Shown in pieces: positions 38,874 to 49,451 of a stretch of 64,000 nt of DNA. Source of the stretch: an uncultured Bacteroidota bacterium (GTDB taxonomy: Bacteria; Bacteroidota; Bacteroidia; Flavobacteriales; Flavobacteriaceae); the NCBI GenBank assembly GCA_902604715.1, contig CACLAD010000004.1, positions 1 to 64,000 of the forward strand. The letters run 5' to 3'. Made by a program: the position numbers and the translations under genes. Each line of letters opens with the position of its first letter. Within the stretch, counting starts at the first letter, position 1. Below the pieces are notes generated by a model. It did no database searches and was not told where the DNA came from. It was given only the letters and a program-made list of their open reading frames with translations.

Positions 38874-41026
38874 TGTTTAATAATCTTTTTAGTTACTGTC
38901 CTTTTATCACTTGTAGAGTTTATCTTTAGTAAGTAAGTTCCTTTTTGAAATTCAGCAATGTCAATTAATACTTCTTTATTATTACTAAACCTGTCGATTA
39001 ATTTTTGACCTTGCAAATTAAAAATCTTAATATTATAATTCGAATAATCAGGAAGAATCAAATTGAGTTGATCATCTGCTGGATTTGGAAATAACTCAAC
39101 TTGAATATAATTATTATTTACAAAATTTAACTCACCGTTAGAAAGGGATTCATCAATATCAAAGACAAGTGAAGTTAAAGACAATTCGGGTAAAGTTGTT
39201 GTAAAATATCTGTTATAATAATCCATTTCATTTATACCCAAGGATGAAAACTCCTCAGAATCATTGTTGGTAGTTAAAAAAGTTTCAACTGATATTGCGC
39301 CAAGTGGAACATCTATTGAAAAATCTTTTTCATTTCCCTCATTGAATATTTGAATTATTACTTTAGATTCATCATCTGAAATAAATCCTGCAACAAAAAC
39401 TCCATCTTCATCACTTGAGCCAGAGCTAATTAGGCTATAATCTTTCTTGACTAAGTTTGCAAAATGCTTAAATGAATGGTATCTTTTAGGTAAAATTATT
39501 TCACCCGTTGGAGTCCATGCAACTAAGCTAGAATAACCATTGTTATCTGCTTCCTCATAAAATAAATGTAACATATAAGCAGTAACCCCACCTTCGTTAA
39601 ACCCTCTCATTATCCACTTAATATAATTTGCTGCATCTGTCATTGATTGATCTGTACTATTGAGACTAGCCGATTCAGTTACCCACACTGGTTTACCATT
39701 AGCCGCTACTTTTAATGCATTCCAATTAGCATTGTGATTTGGGTCTGCATAAGTATGGGTGCCTACAACATCAACAGCTTCCTCAACCGCTGAATTTTCA
39801 AACATTGTATTAATATAATTGGTGGCAGAAGTTCCAGAATTTTGAGATTCAACTCTGAAGCACTCAGGTGAAACTATATTAATGTAATCCAACCCAGAGT
39901 TTGACAACCTAGCATTAAGATTTATCAATATACTTGATAATTCTGATGGTGTTGTATTCATGGATTCATATGAAACTTCATAGTCAGGTTCATTAGTGGG
40001 TGAAATTGCGGTTACTTCAATTCCATATCGTGATTCCATTCCGTTTAAAAAAGCAACGAGAAACTCACTAAATTCTGATTCTCCTCCGCTAATCAGAGTG
40101 CCTCCACCATTATGTTGACCGTTTGTTTTAAGCCAGGCTGGGGCGCTGTTACAGTTGCCAATTACGTGATCAAATCCATTAACACTATGGCTAAAAGCAT
40201 TTTGTAAGGCTTCACCAACATATCTAGTTCTCCAACTACTTGGATCGCTATCATATCTTGTCCAGTCAAGTTGTGATTCGTCTAAGCTATACGGATCGTC
40301 ATTATCATTTTCAGGTTCTAAATCATGATATACAAAAAACCTAATCATATTAACCTCAAGGTCATTAAAGCAATATTGTTCAATCTGCTCCCTAAACGAG
40401 TCGTTTAATACATAAAGCTGCTCTGTTCTTCTTTTAATTCCTGCTCCAAAACCATCAACTACTTGTAGTTTTTCTTCAGGTTGAAAGGTTATTCTGTCGC
40501 CCGGGGAAATACTTACCTCATCCAAAAAGTAAGTTACGTCAGATTGCATATACCAAAACCTTACCCTATTGTTATCACTTGAATGTTCGACGGTAAAAGT
40601 GTGAGAATATCTTTGCCATTCATTTGTTATCCAAATATTTTGTCCCTGATAACTTCCAGAAACATCAGATTGAAAAACAAGTTTCACTTGCCTAGAGTCT
40701 GCTCCCTGAACTTTAGCAAAAAAAGTCACAGTATATTTTTGACCGGCAATAACTTGAAAAGGATATTCACTTTTTGAACTAACATGCCATCCGTTTGCCC
40801 CCAATGAATATACTTCACACTTAAGAGCTTTTGTACTGCCCGCAACCAAATCATTTGTTTCAATTGAGTATGTTGCCTCTCCTCCCTCATTGGCTTGATG
40901 GCTCCAATATTGAAATTCATTATTTTCAATATCTTCTAAAAAACCATTAGCCAGAGGTAATTGATTTTGTGAAATCAAAGGGCACAAAACCAAAGTCGTT
41001 AAAGCTGTTAATATTAACTTTTTCAA
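38870..41026 (-). CDS. GH30 glycoside hydrolase with N-terminal CBM and T9SS sorting domain
   Basis: QVVDGFGAGIKR, ISPTNEPDYEVSYESM (acid/base), VWVTESASLN (nucleophile), LFPNPADDQLNL; 4-nt overlap with downstream sulfatase. Confidence 0.9.
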   Translation of the reverse strand: MKKLILTALTTLVLCPLISQNQLPLANGFLEDIENNEFQYWSHQANEGGEATYSIETNDLVAGSTKALKCEVYSLGANGWHVSSKSEYPFQVIAGQKYTVTFFAKVQGADSRQVKLVFQSDVSGSYQGQNIWITNEWQRYSHTFTVEHSSDNNRVRFWYMQSDVTYFLDEVSISPGDRITFQPEEKLQVVDGFGAGIKRRTEQLYVLNDSFREQIEQYCFNDLEVNMIRFFVYHDLEPENDNDDPYSLDESQLDWTRYDSDPSSWRTRYVGEALQNAFSHSVNGFDHVIGNCNSAPAWLKTNGQHNGGGTLISGGESEFSEFLVAFLNGMESRYGIEVTAISPTNEPDYEVSYESMNTTPSELSSILINLNARLSNSGLDYINIVSPECFRVESQNSGTSATNYINTMFENSAVEEAVDVVGTHTYADPNHNANWNALKVAANGKPVWVTESASLNSTDQSMTDAANYIKWIMRGFNEGGVTAYMLHLFYEEADNNGYSSLVAWTPTGEIILPKRYHSFKHFANLVKKDYSLISSGSSDEDGVFVAGFISDDESKVIIQIFNEGNEKDFSIDVPLGAISVETFLTTNNDSEEFSSLGINEMDYYNRYFTTTLPELSLTSLVFDIDESLSNGELNFVNNNYIQVELFPNPADDQLNLILPDYSNYNIKIFNLQGQKLIDRFSNNKEVLIDIAEFQKGTYLLKINSTSDKRTVTKKIIKQ

Positions 41027-41039
41027 TTTTCTAAATAAA

Positions 41040-41073
41040 ATGCTGCCACTAATATTATAATTAATGGCAGCAT
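41040..41073 (-). terminator. Intercistronic hairpin after susD (attenuator or mRNA-stabilising)
   Basis: ATGCTGCCA-N16-TGGCAGCAT starting ~16 nt after the susD stop, followed on the minus strand by TTTTATTTAG; weak U-tract. Confidence 0.6.
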
Positions 41074-41089
41074 ATATAAATTTAAATTA

Positions 41090-42613
41090 TTAGTCAATCA
41101 AATCGTTAGTATTGATTTCAATTAACGGAATTGGCAATGACATTACTTGAGACTCGTCGGTACTTAAAGTAAGATCTACTGCTGGATTATGAATAGGGTT
41201 ATTATTGTGAAATAAAATTGTCTTATTTAAAAAATAATCAAATCCTCTCCTTCTATTGTTATGCGCATCTTCTCCTTCACCTAACAACTCAAATCTATAC
41301 TCATACATGATTGCATCTCTAAATTCAGCTTGAGTTCCAAAATAATCTGCTTGAGGGCTCATCCCAACTCTACTTAATAGTTCAGTTACAAATCCTAATT
41401 GTTGACCATTGTCTAATTCATTTGATATTTCAGCAAGCATTATTAGTAATTCTCCGTATCTATAAATGACTACATTCTGATCTCCGTATTGATTACTGTG
41501 CTGAGTGTCTTTCTCTGTGAATTTGAAGAAAAATGGATGTGCCTTGGAAAAGTTTGGCCTATTAGGATTAGAAGGATAAACAGTAACTAAATTTCCGTTA
41601 TCTGCTCTATTATAACTATGTAAGTAGGTTCCCTCCAGTCTTGGGTCATTTGGATAGGTTGATGTATGATGATTATAAACATCTGCATTTGCCCTTAACC
41701 ATCCAAAATGTTGTCCTAGTTTATATTTCCATGGGGTAAAATTTCTTCCCATTTGTGAATTTGCAGCATCTTGGCTTATTTGTAATTCCCAAATAGATTC
41801 CGAGGAGTTTTCATTAGTGTCGGTAAATAAACTGCTGTAATCAGCAACTAAACTGTATTGTCCGTAAACCTGCATGGCTTGGTCGTAAGCTAATTGCCAG
41901 TAATCCATTTCACTTAATCCGTCAGCTCTTAGATCCGGGTTAGTTGCTAGGGTCATGTAAACCTTTGCAAGTAACATATTAGCGGCATACTGCCTAGGAT
42001 ATCCAATTCCAAAATTGCCATTCATAAGGGAGATTGCCATTTCTGCATCAGCAATTATTTGTGCATAAATGTCCTTTGAGGGTGAAGTTGCTAAATGCAA
42101 ATTTTCATTGTTTGGTAATGATAGCCAAAGAGGTACATCACCCCATAATCTAGTTAAAGAAAAATATGACCATGCTCTGACAAAGTATGCTTGGCCAGCG
42201 ATGTCATTAAACCCTGATTCATCAGATGATGATGGCTCTAAGACTGTTGAAACATTTTCTATAGCTCCATTACACCTGGCAATAACCCTGTATAATCCAC
42301 CCCACATATTCTCAGAATCTATATCATAGGTTGGTTTTAGAGAAAATAAGTTTGCATTGTTTACATTATTAACGTTGTTACCGCCGTTTTTACCTGTAAC
42401 AAATAATCCCGAATAACCTGCAAGTGCAAAAAGTCTTTGCTCCTGAGCTCCGTAGCTAGTTAATCCCTGATATATTCCGTCTAATGCACCTTTTGCAACA
42501 TTTATATCAGTATAAACTGCTTGAGAATCTAAAAATATTGGATCTTCATCAAGGTCGCATGACATTGATAATATCCCAATTATAGCTAATAATATTATTT
42601 TAAAATTTTTCAT
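41090..42613 (-). CDS. SusD/RagB family outer-membrane glycan-binding lipoprotein
   Basis: SMSCDLDEDP lipobox, GLYRVIARCNGAIENV, GQAYFVRAWSYFSLTRLWGDVPLW; follows SusC. Confidence 0.95.
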   Translation of the reverse strand: MKNFKIILLAIIGILSMSCDLDEDPIFLDSQAVYTDINVAKGALDGIYQGLTSYGAQEQRLFALAGYSGLFVTGKNGGNNVNNVNNANLFSLKPTYDIDSENMWGGLYRVIARCNGAIENVSTVLEPSSSDESGFNDIAGQAYFVRAWSYFSLTRLWGDVPLWLSLPNNENLHLATSPSKDIYAQIIADAEMAISLMNGNFGIGYPRQYAANMLLAKVYMTLATNPDLRADGLSEMDYWQLAYDQAMQVYGQYSLVADYSSLFTDTNENSSESIWELQISQDAANSQMGRNFTPWKYKLGQHFGWLRANADVYNHHTSTYPNDPRLEGTYLHSYNRADNGNLVTVYPSNPNRPNFSKAHPFFFKFTEKDTQHSNQYGDQNVVIYRYGELLIMLAEISNELDNGQQLGFVTELLSRVGMSPQADYFGTQAEFRDAIMYEYRFELLGEGEDAHNNRRRGFDYFLNKTILFHNNNPIHNPAVDLTLSTDESQVMSLPIPLIEINTNDLID

Positions 42614-42639
42614 AATTTAAGAGTTTAGTTTTTTATTTT

Positions 42640-45600
42640 TTAAAATCCAACATTTAATCCCAATATAAATGTTCTAGCATTTGCTCTTCCGTTCCAGTCA
42701 ACCCCATTGATTAAACCATTGTATAAAAAGCTTGATATTTCAGGGTCATACCCCGAATAATCAGTCCATGTAAGTAAATTTTGTCCTGCTATAAATAATT
42801 TTAAATTACTTATTGAATCATTTTTATTTACATCAAAGTCATAGCTTATGGTAAGATTACTTAATCTTAAGTAACTTCCATCTTCTATAATTCTATCTGT
42901 CATTGCTGGTTGACCATTAGTCGTATATCCAATTCTAGGATATGTATTTGTTTGAGCATCTGGTCTCCATGCATTATAATAAGCATCTGGTGCAATATTT
43001 AAATATGTAAGTCCTTCTGCATTTTCTAATTGAAGCAAGTTTCCATTTGCAATATCATTTCCGTAAACTCCATTAAATAAAATGCTAGCCGATAGTCTTT
43101 TATAGTTTAGATTGAAATTAAATCCATATATAAAATCAGGATTTGGATTTCCAATAAAGGTTCTGTCATTTAAGTCAATAATACCATCTCCATTTTGATC
43201 AACAATTTTGACATCACCTGGGACAGCAGCAGTACCAAAAACATTTGGAAGCAAATCACCTGTTTGATATATTCCATCTGTCTCTAAACCATAAAATAAA
43301 CTTGTTTCTTCACCTTCAACAAAAACATTTGCTGGGTATTTAAATATGTTTCCTCTTGACACCTGTGCTCCAAAATAAAACCTTCTTTCCTCCGCAATAC
43401 CATCTATATAAAATTCGTCTAATGGCTGTGCTGACAAATTTGTAATTTTTGTTTTATTAAAACCAATATTACCTCCAAAAGTTAAATTAAAATCATTGCT
43501 AGATACAAGCTCAGTATCCAATGAAATCTCCAGACCTTTATTTGAAATTTCACCTCGATTTACAAGAATGTTTGAAAAACCTGAGGATGTTGGAATATTT
43601 ACATTTTGTAATAAGTCTTTTGTAGTTTTCTCGTAAACATCAATTGTACCGCTTACTTTTCCATTAGTTGTTGTAAAGTCAGCTCCAACATTTATCTGCT
43701 CCGTGGTTTCCCAAGTCAGGTCAGGATTTGCAACATTTTGTAAGGCAATAGGAACATTTGTGCCTCCATCTGGATTTCCGTACAAATTTGGTGAGACTCC
43801 ATAATTAGACAATGTACCATAAGATCCAATACCATGATTACCAATTTGACCCCAACCAGCTCTTAACTTAAGCTCATCAAATATTTTTAAATCATTATTC
43901 TGATGAACATTCCATGCTAATGCAAAAGAGGGAAAAAATCCATAACGATTATTTTGAGCAAACTTTGAAACCCCATCTCGTCTAAAAGTTGCAGTCAAAA
44001 TATATGTATTATCATAAGTATAATTGACCCTACCTAATAATGAAAAGATTTGCTGATCACCTTTAATATAGGTAAGCGGTCTAGTAATAACTTGTCCAAA
44101 CGCTGGGTTTTGTGTTGTAAACTGCGTAGTTACAAAATCTTCAACTGCATAGATATTATTTGAAACTTTTCTTACATCATATGTAACACCAAGAACACTA
44201 TTAATTCTATGCTTACGCTTTAATGTTCTATTGAATCTTAAAAAGTTATTTACTTGAAAAGAAGAATTGTTTAAACCAGTAATTTGTAGTGCTCCATTTG
44301 CATTATTACCTAACCAGGTTGTTGTTCCAAAAAATCTTCTTCTTTCTTTGGTTCTAATGTTTCCACCAATCTTAACCTGATATCTGAGGCCTTGTACAGG
44401 CAATTTATATGTAAGTCCAATATTACCGATGTATCTACTTTCTTTTGAAATATCCTCAAAATCATTTATCCAAGAATAGGGGTTTGAAAGGTCTAAATCT
44501 TCACCAAAATCCTCAAATTCTTCAGTGATAATTGGTCTAAAAGAAATAAGGTTTTTAATAAAACTTTGATTTGAGCCTCCAATTAAGTCACCACTTTCAG
44601 CAAAGTTTGTTGAACTTATATATCCACTCATTCTTGCCTCAAGAATAAGCTTATCATTAAGGTCCTGATTAAAATTCATTCTTAAATCACCACTTTTAAA
44701 TGACGAGGTTGGAACTACACCAGCTTGATCATCAAATCCAGCAGAAATGTAATAATTTCCGTTATCAGTTCCACCTGAAACAGAACCTCCAACTTTTCTA
44801 CTAATTCCGCTTGTATATATTTCATCTTGCCAATGATATGAACGAGCTGGTGTTGCTGAAATAGTACCATCAGACTCAACACCATATATTGCATAATCAT
44901 CATCAATAAAATATCTTGGGTTTAATCCATTACTTGCTTGGACCTCATTAGCATAAGCAGCAAAACCATAAGGGTCTAAAACATTGTATTTTTTTGAAAT
45001 AACCCTAACAGAAGTATTACTAAACGCTTCAATATTAATCTTACCACTCTTTCCTTTTTTCGTTGTTATAACAACCACTCCATTAGCACCTCTAGATCCA
45101 TAAATAGCAGTAGCCGATGCATCTTTCAGAACCTGTATACTTTCAATGTCTCTTGGGTTGATTCCATTTAGGCCGTTTTGGCTTTCTTGACCAGAATTAC
45201 CAACCCCAGCTGGTAACACATCTTCACCTGCCGAAGAAATAATTACACCATCAACAACGTAAAGAGGCTCATTATTTCCTCGCAAACTATTTGTCCCTCT
45301 AATTTTTACACTGATTCCAGCACCTGGAGTACCTCCATTTTGAATTACCTGAACTCCTGCAGCTCTACCCTGCAAAAGCTGATCAATAGAGTTTGATTGA
45401 TTGGCAACTTCTTCATCAACTTCAACTTGAGATAGTGAACCTGTTAAATCCTTTTTTAAGACTGAGCCATAACCAACAACAACTACTTCTTCAAGTTGCT
45501 CAAGATCTGGTATCATCATAATGGAAATATTATCTGATGATGAAACATCAACCTCCTGTGTTGTGTAGCCTAAATAAGAAAATATTAAAACCTTGGGTTT

Positions 45601-45789
45601 ATCAGTAGGAATTGTAATAGAAAAATTCCCGTCAAAGTCTGTTAAGGCTCCGAGGTTTGAATTCTGAACTGTAATGTTAACTCCCACTAAAGGAAGGCTG
45701 TTTTCATCATTAACAGTTCCCGAAATCGTTTTCGTTTGTGCGAAAACTAAAATTGGGAAAAGAACAAATACTATAAGTAATTTTTTCAT
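42640..45789 (-). CDS. SusC/RagA family TonB-linked outer-membrane transporter
   Basis: ISGTVNDENSLPLVGVNITVQNSNLGALTDFDGNFSI, EEVVVVGYGSVLKKDLTGS, IESIQVLKDASATAIYGSRGANGVVVITTKKG; start taken at MKKLLIVFV. Confidence 0.96.
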   Translation of the reverse strand: MKKLLIVFVLFPILVFAQTKTISGTVNDENSLPLVGVNITVQNSNLGALTDFDGNFSITIPTDKPKVLIFSYLGYTTQEVDVSSSDNISIMMIPDLEQLEEVVVVGYGSVLKKDLTGSLSQVEVDEEVANQSNSIDQLLQGRAAGVQVIQNGGTPGAGISVKIRGTNSLRGNNEPLYVVDGVIISSAGEDVLPAGVGNSGQESQNGLNGINPRDIESIQVLKDASATAIYGSRGANGVVVITTKKGKSGKINIEAFSNTSVRVISKKYNVLDPYGFAAYANEVQASNGLNPRYFIDDDYAIYGVESDGTISATPARSYHWQDEIYTSGISRKVGGSVSGGTDNGNYYISAGFDDQAGVVPTSSFKSGDLRMNFNQDLNDKLILEARMSGYISSTNFAESGDLIGGSNQSFIKNLISFRPIITEEFEDFGEDLDLSNPYSWINDFEDISKESRYIGNIGLTYKLPVQGLRYQVKIGGNIRTKERRRFFGTTTWLGNNANGALQITGLNNSSFQVNNFLRFNRTLKRKHRINSVLGVTYDVRKVSNNIYAVEDFVTTQFTTQNPAFGQVITRPLTYIKGDQQIFSLLGRVNYTYDNTYILTATFRRDGVSKFAQNNRYGFFPSFALAWNVHQNNDLKIFDELKLRAGWGQIGNHGIGSYGTLSNYGVSPNLYGNPDGGTNVPIALQNVANPDLTWETTEQINVGADFTTTNGKVSGTIDVYEKTTKDLLQNVNIPTSSGFSNILVNRGEISNKGLEISLDTELVSSNDFNLTFGGNIGFNKTKITNLSAQPLDEFYIDGIAEERRFYFGAQVSRGNIFKYPANVFVEGEETSLFYGLETDGIYQTGDLLPNVFGTAAVPGDVKIVDQNGDGIIDLNDRTFIGNPNPDFIYGFNFNLNYKRLSASILFNGVYGNDIANGNLLQLENAEGLTYLNIAPDAYYNAWRPDAQTNTYPRIGYTTNGQPAMTDRIIEDGSYLRLSNLTISYDFDVNKNDSISNLKLFIAGQNLLTWTDYSGYDPEISSFLYNGLINGVDWNGRANARTFILGLNVGF

Positions 45790-46008
45790 GATTAGTTTGT
45801 TTCTGTTATTAAATTTATAGAGTAAAGATAACACTAAAGGATATTTTAGAAAAGATATTTACAAATAATACCGTTAATTTTTTATGTTTTATTATCTAAA
45901 TAGACCAAATACTGAGATATTAATAATTTTTTAATGTATAATTTATCAATTTAGCATGCATCATTACTTAAAAACACTTCGCATGCACAGTATTTTTTTT
46001 ATATTGTA

Positions 46009-47319
46009 ATGATGAAAAAAAATATTGTCTACTTCTCATTTATTCTATACTCTTTATATTTTGTAAATCCAATAAAGGCACAAATCAATTTACCTATAGA
46101 TTTTGAGAATGAGCAAATTAGTAATGATGATATTATTCATTTTAATGGTGGCTCAGGTTATGTTGTTTATAATCCTCAAATCGATAATGACAACCCAAGT
46201 GAATATGTCGGTGTAGTCATAAGAGATGGGGGTGATATTTGGGCGGGGGCCTATATTGAACTTGATAGTTATTTAGACTTTTCAACCAATACTACATTAA
46301 ATATGCGTGTTCTCTCACCCTACCCAGGTTTAATGGTCAAGTTTAAAATCGAAGGTGATCAAGGGGCTTTTCCTTCGGAACCTGCGACCGAAAGAGATTC
46401 CTATACTACAAAAAATAATGAATGGGAAATACTATCATGGGATTTCTCTGGCGAACCTTCAAACACATACAGAAAGCTTGTTCTAATGTTTGATTTTGGA
46501 AATGTTGGTGACGGTACTGAAGACTCTACATTTTATTATGATGATATTTATCAGACTGATCCTAGTGGAGGTCTTAGTCAAATGGATTTACCAGTTACCT
46601 TTGAGGATCCTAGTATATATTATGTATTGACAGACTTTGGAGGGAATGGTCCTTCAACAATTTTAGAAACAGTTGACGGCAATTACGCAAGAGTAGAAAA
46701 AAATAACGGTGCCGAGACATGGGCTGGAGTTACCATCGGTTCTGGAGCTGGGTTTTTGAACAATATTCCTGTTACAAATACCAATACAAAAATGTTTGTA
46801 CATGTTTATGTATCAGGCACAACGCAAACTGGAATTCCTATAAAATTAAAAATCGAAAATTCACAGGATCCAACTAAATCAGTTGAGACAGACACTAATA
46901 CAACGGTTGCTGGGGAATGGGAAACAATGGAGTTTGATTTTTCAAACGAGTCAGAAGGAACAGCGGCCCTCAATACAGATTTTGTCTTCGATATGGCCTC
47001 CATATTTTTTAATTTTGGGTCCTCAGGAAATCAAAATATAGTATACTACTTTGACAATGTTTCATTTGGAGCACCATTAAGTCTTGATGATAATTTACTG
47101 ACGTCTTATAAAATCTATCCAAATCCATTTTTTGATGTAATAAATGTTTTCGGAATCGAAGGAGATGAGACTATTATTGTTAATGATATTCTTGGTAAAG
47201 AAATCTTTAAAGGAATAGGTGTAGAAAAAATTAACCTTTCAGTTTTTGAAAAAGGGACATACTTTTTGACTCTTTCCAAATACGGTCAAAGCAGTACATT
47301 CAGGGTCATAAAAAAATAA
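46009..47319 (+). CDS. Secreted protein with two tandem CBM-like beta-sandwich domains and T9SS sorting domain
   Basis: LPIDFENEQ... and LPVTFEDPS... repeats each with WAG and DFS/YYDDI-FDNVSF motifs; YPNPFFDVINVFG tail; divergent from SusC. Confidence 0.8.
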   Translation: MMKKNIVYFSFILYSLYFVNPIKAQINLPIDFENEQISNDDIIHFNGGSGYVVYNPQIDNDNPSEYVGVVIRDGGDIWAGAYIELDSYLDFSTNTTLNMRVLSPYPGLMVKFKIEGDQGAFPSEPATERDSYTTKNNEWEILSWDFSGEPSNTYRKLVLMFDFGNVGDGTEDSTFYYDDIYQTDPSGGLSQMDLPVTFEDPSIYYVLTDFGGNGPSTILETVDGNYARVEKNNGAETWAGVTIGSGAGFLNNIPVTNTNTKMFVHVYVSGTTQTGIPIKLKIENSQDPTKSVETDTNTTVAGEWETMEFDFSNESEGTAALNTDFVFDMASIFFNFGSSGNQNIVYYFDNVSFGAPLSLDDNLLTSYKIYPNPFFDVINVFGIEGDETIIVNDILGKEIFKGIGVEKINLSVFEKGTYFLTLSKYGQSSTFRVIKK

Positions 47320-47323
47320 TCAA

Positions 47324-47503
47324 ATGAACAGTTTCTGGAATCAAAATAATTATAGAAAACTATTTAATATGTCTGTTTTTTTAATCATTCTTGGTGGGGT
47401 ATTATCTATTATTGAGTTGCTCACAGAAAATAGTAGTTCAATATTCCTCTCCGGAATTGTTTTGCTAGTTATTTTGAAAATTTTTAAATCTAAATTTTTT
47501 TAA
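47324..47503 (+). CDS. Small membrane protein, 59 aa
   Basis: MNSFWNQNNYRKLFNMSVFLIILGGVLSIIELLTENSSSIFLSGIVLLVILKIFKSKFF; two hydrophobic helices; not in ORF track. Confidence 0.4.
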   Translation: MNSFWNQNNYRKLFNMSVFLIILGGVLSIIELLTENSSSIFLSGIVLLVILKIFKSKFF

Positions 47504-47595
47504 GCAATAACTTTCCTAATGATGTTAGTATTATCTAAAATTAGATGATTTTATAAAGCTTTTAATTTTAAATTTGTTTTTTTATTCACTTAGTT

Positions 47596-48096
47596 TTGAT
47601 AAGAAAGGGCGATATTTCTGACATAGATGCTATTTTAAATATTACAAAATCATGCGCAAAGCAAATGATTAAAAATGATATATATCAATGGAATGAACAT
47701 TATCCAGACAGAGGCTCTTTCATCAAAGATGCGGAAAATCAAGAATTATATGTTTATGTCATAAACAGTAAGGTGGTTGCATGTATTTCTCTTTGTTTGC
47801 ATATTGATGAAGTTTATTTACCTGTAAAATGGAAAACTAAAAATGATAATAATTTATACGTTCACAGATTGGCAGTTCATGCTGATTTTCAGCAAAAGGG
47901 TATTGGAAAAATCTTGATGGATTTTGCTGAAAAATATGGCAGAGAAAAAAAATTTATTTCTGTTAGGCTAGATACATTTTCTGTGAATAAAAGAAACTTA
48001 AAATTTTACGAATCGAGAGGTTATGAGCGATTAGAAGAAATCTATTTTCCAAAGCAGAGTGAGTTTCCTTTTTATTGTTATGAATTAATAATTTGA
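47596..48096 (+). CDS. GNAT family N-acetyltransferase
   Basis: HRLAVHADFQQKGIGKILMDFAEKYG acetyl-CoA motif; TTG start. Confidence 0.88.
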   Translation: MIRKGDISDIDAILNITKSCAKQMIKNDIYQWNEHYPDRGSFIKDAENQELYVYVINSKVVACISLCLHIDEVYLPVKWKTKNDNNLYVHRLAVHADFQQKGIGKILMDFAEKYGREKKFISVRLDTFSVNKRNLKFYESRGYERLEEIYFPKQSEFPFYCYELII

Positions 48097-49418
48097 CAAA
48101 TTCAGTTAAAATTTCCGACATTCAAAAACTGGCAATACCTGCTTTAATTTCAGGAATTGCAGAACCAATATTATCAATAACAGATACAATTATTGTTGGA
48201 AATATGGATGAAAATGCAACTATTTCGCTTGGAGCAGTTGGCATTGTAAGTAGTTTTATTTCCATGTTAATTTGGGTGTTTGGTCAAACAAGAAGTGTGA
48301 TTGCGTCAATCATTGCTCAAGCATTTGGTCAGAAGAAATTGGAGGAAGTGAAAGATCTTCCCGCTCAAGGAATCTTGATCATTATATTCAGTAGCTTTCT
48401 GATTATATTGCTAACCTACTTCAACTCAGAGGGGCTATTTAAATTTTACAATGCAAGCGGTAATCTTCTAAAATTTTGTGTTGAATATTTTAATATTAGA
48501 GTTTGGGGGCTACCCTTTACCTTACTTACCATAGGCATCTTTGGAATATTTCGAGGATTGCAAAACACATACTACCCTATGATAATTGCTATTGTTGGAA
48601 CTATATTAAATATAGTGCTAGATATAATTTTAGTTTATGGAGTTGAGGGTTTTGTTGATCCAATGTTCATTCAAGGAGCTGCCTATGCTAGCTTAATTGC
48701 TCAAATATCCATGGCATTTCTTGCCGTTATATTATTGTACAAAAAAACCAATATTAAGCTTGCTGTAAAATTTCCTTTTAATCCCAAGATTAAATCTTTT
48801 ATGCAGATGTTTGGAAATTTAGTTGTTAGAACTGCTTCACTTAATGTGACATTATATTTCTGTAATGCCTTTGCCACAAAGTACGGAGATGAGTTTATTG
48901 CTGCTTACACTATAGCAATTAATCTTTGGTTTCTTGTCGCATTTATTATTGATGGATACTCAAGTGCTGGGACAATACTTTCCGGAAAACTGTATGGTGA
49001 AAAATCATATGGTGTACTTATGAAATTCGGAAATGATTTGACAAAAATAGGAGTCAAAATTGGCATTATCATGTGCATTATTGGTTTTATTTTTTATTAT
49101 CCTCTAGGAAGAATATTTAATAATGATCCTGTTGTTTTAAAAGAGTTTTATAATGTTTTTTGGATAATTCTGGCGATGCTTCCACTTTGCTCAATTGCAT
49201 TTATTTTTGACGGATTATACAAGGGTTTGGGGTGGATGAAAGATCTTAGAAACGTACTACTATTCTCAACTTTTATAATCTTTGTTCCATTTGTTATTTT
49301 ATTTGACCATTATGAACTTGGGTTGCATGGAATCTTTTATGCATTTACTCTTTGGATTTTATCTAGATCAATTCCTCTGATAATTAAATTCAGAAAAACA
49401 TTTAATAAGCTTTCATAA
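48093..49418 (+). CDS. MATE family efflux transporter
   Basis: IPALISGIAEPILSITDTIIVG, 12 TM pattern; TTG start, 4-nt overlap with upstream gene. Confidence 0.9.
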   Translation: MTNSVKISDIQKLAIPALISGIAEPILSITDTIIVGNMDENATISLGAVGIVSSFISMLIWVFGQTRSVIASIIAQAFGQKKLEEVKDLPAQGILIIIFSSFLIILLTYFNSEGLFKFYNASGNLLKFCVEYFNIRVWGLPFTLLTIGIFGIFRGLQNTYYPMIIAIVGTILNIVLDIILVYGVEGFVDPMFIQGAAYASLIAQISMAFLAVILLYKKTNIKLAVKFPFNPKIKSFMQMFGNLVVRTASLNVTLYFCNAFATKYGDEFIAAYTIAINLWFLVAFIIDGYSSAGTILSGKLYGEKSYGVLMKFGNDLTKIGVKIGIIMCIIGFIFYYPLGRIFNNDPVVLKEFYNVFWIILAMLPLCSIAFIFDGLYKGLGWMKDLRNVLLFSTFIIFVPFVILFDHYELGLHGIFYAFTLWILSRSIPLIIKFRKTFNKLS

Positions 49419-49451
49419 ATAATGTAAATTTGGAGCTCAATAATTAACTAA

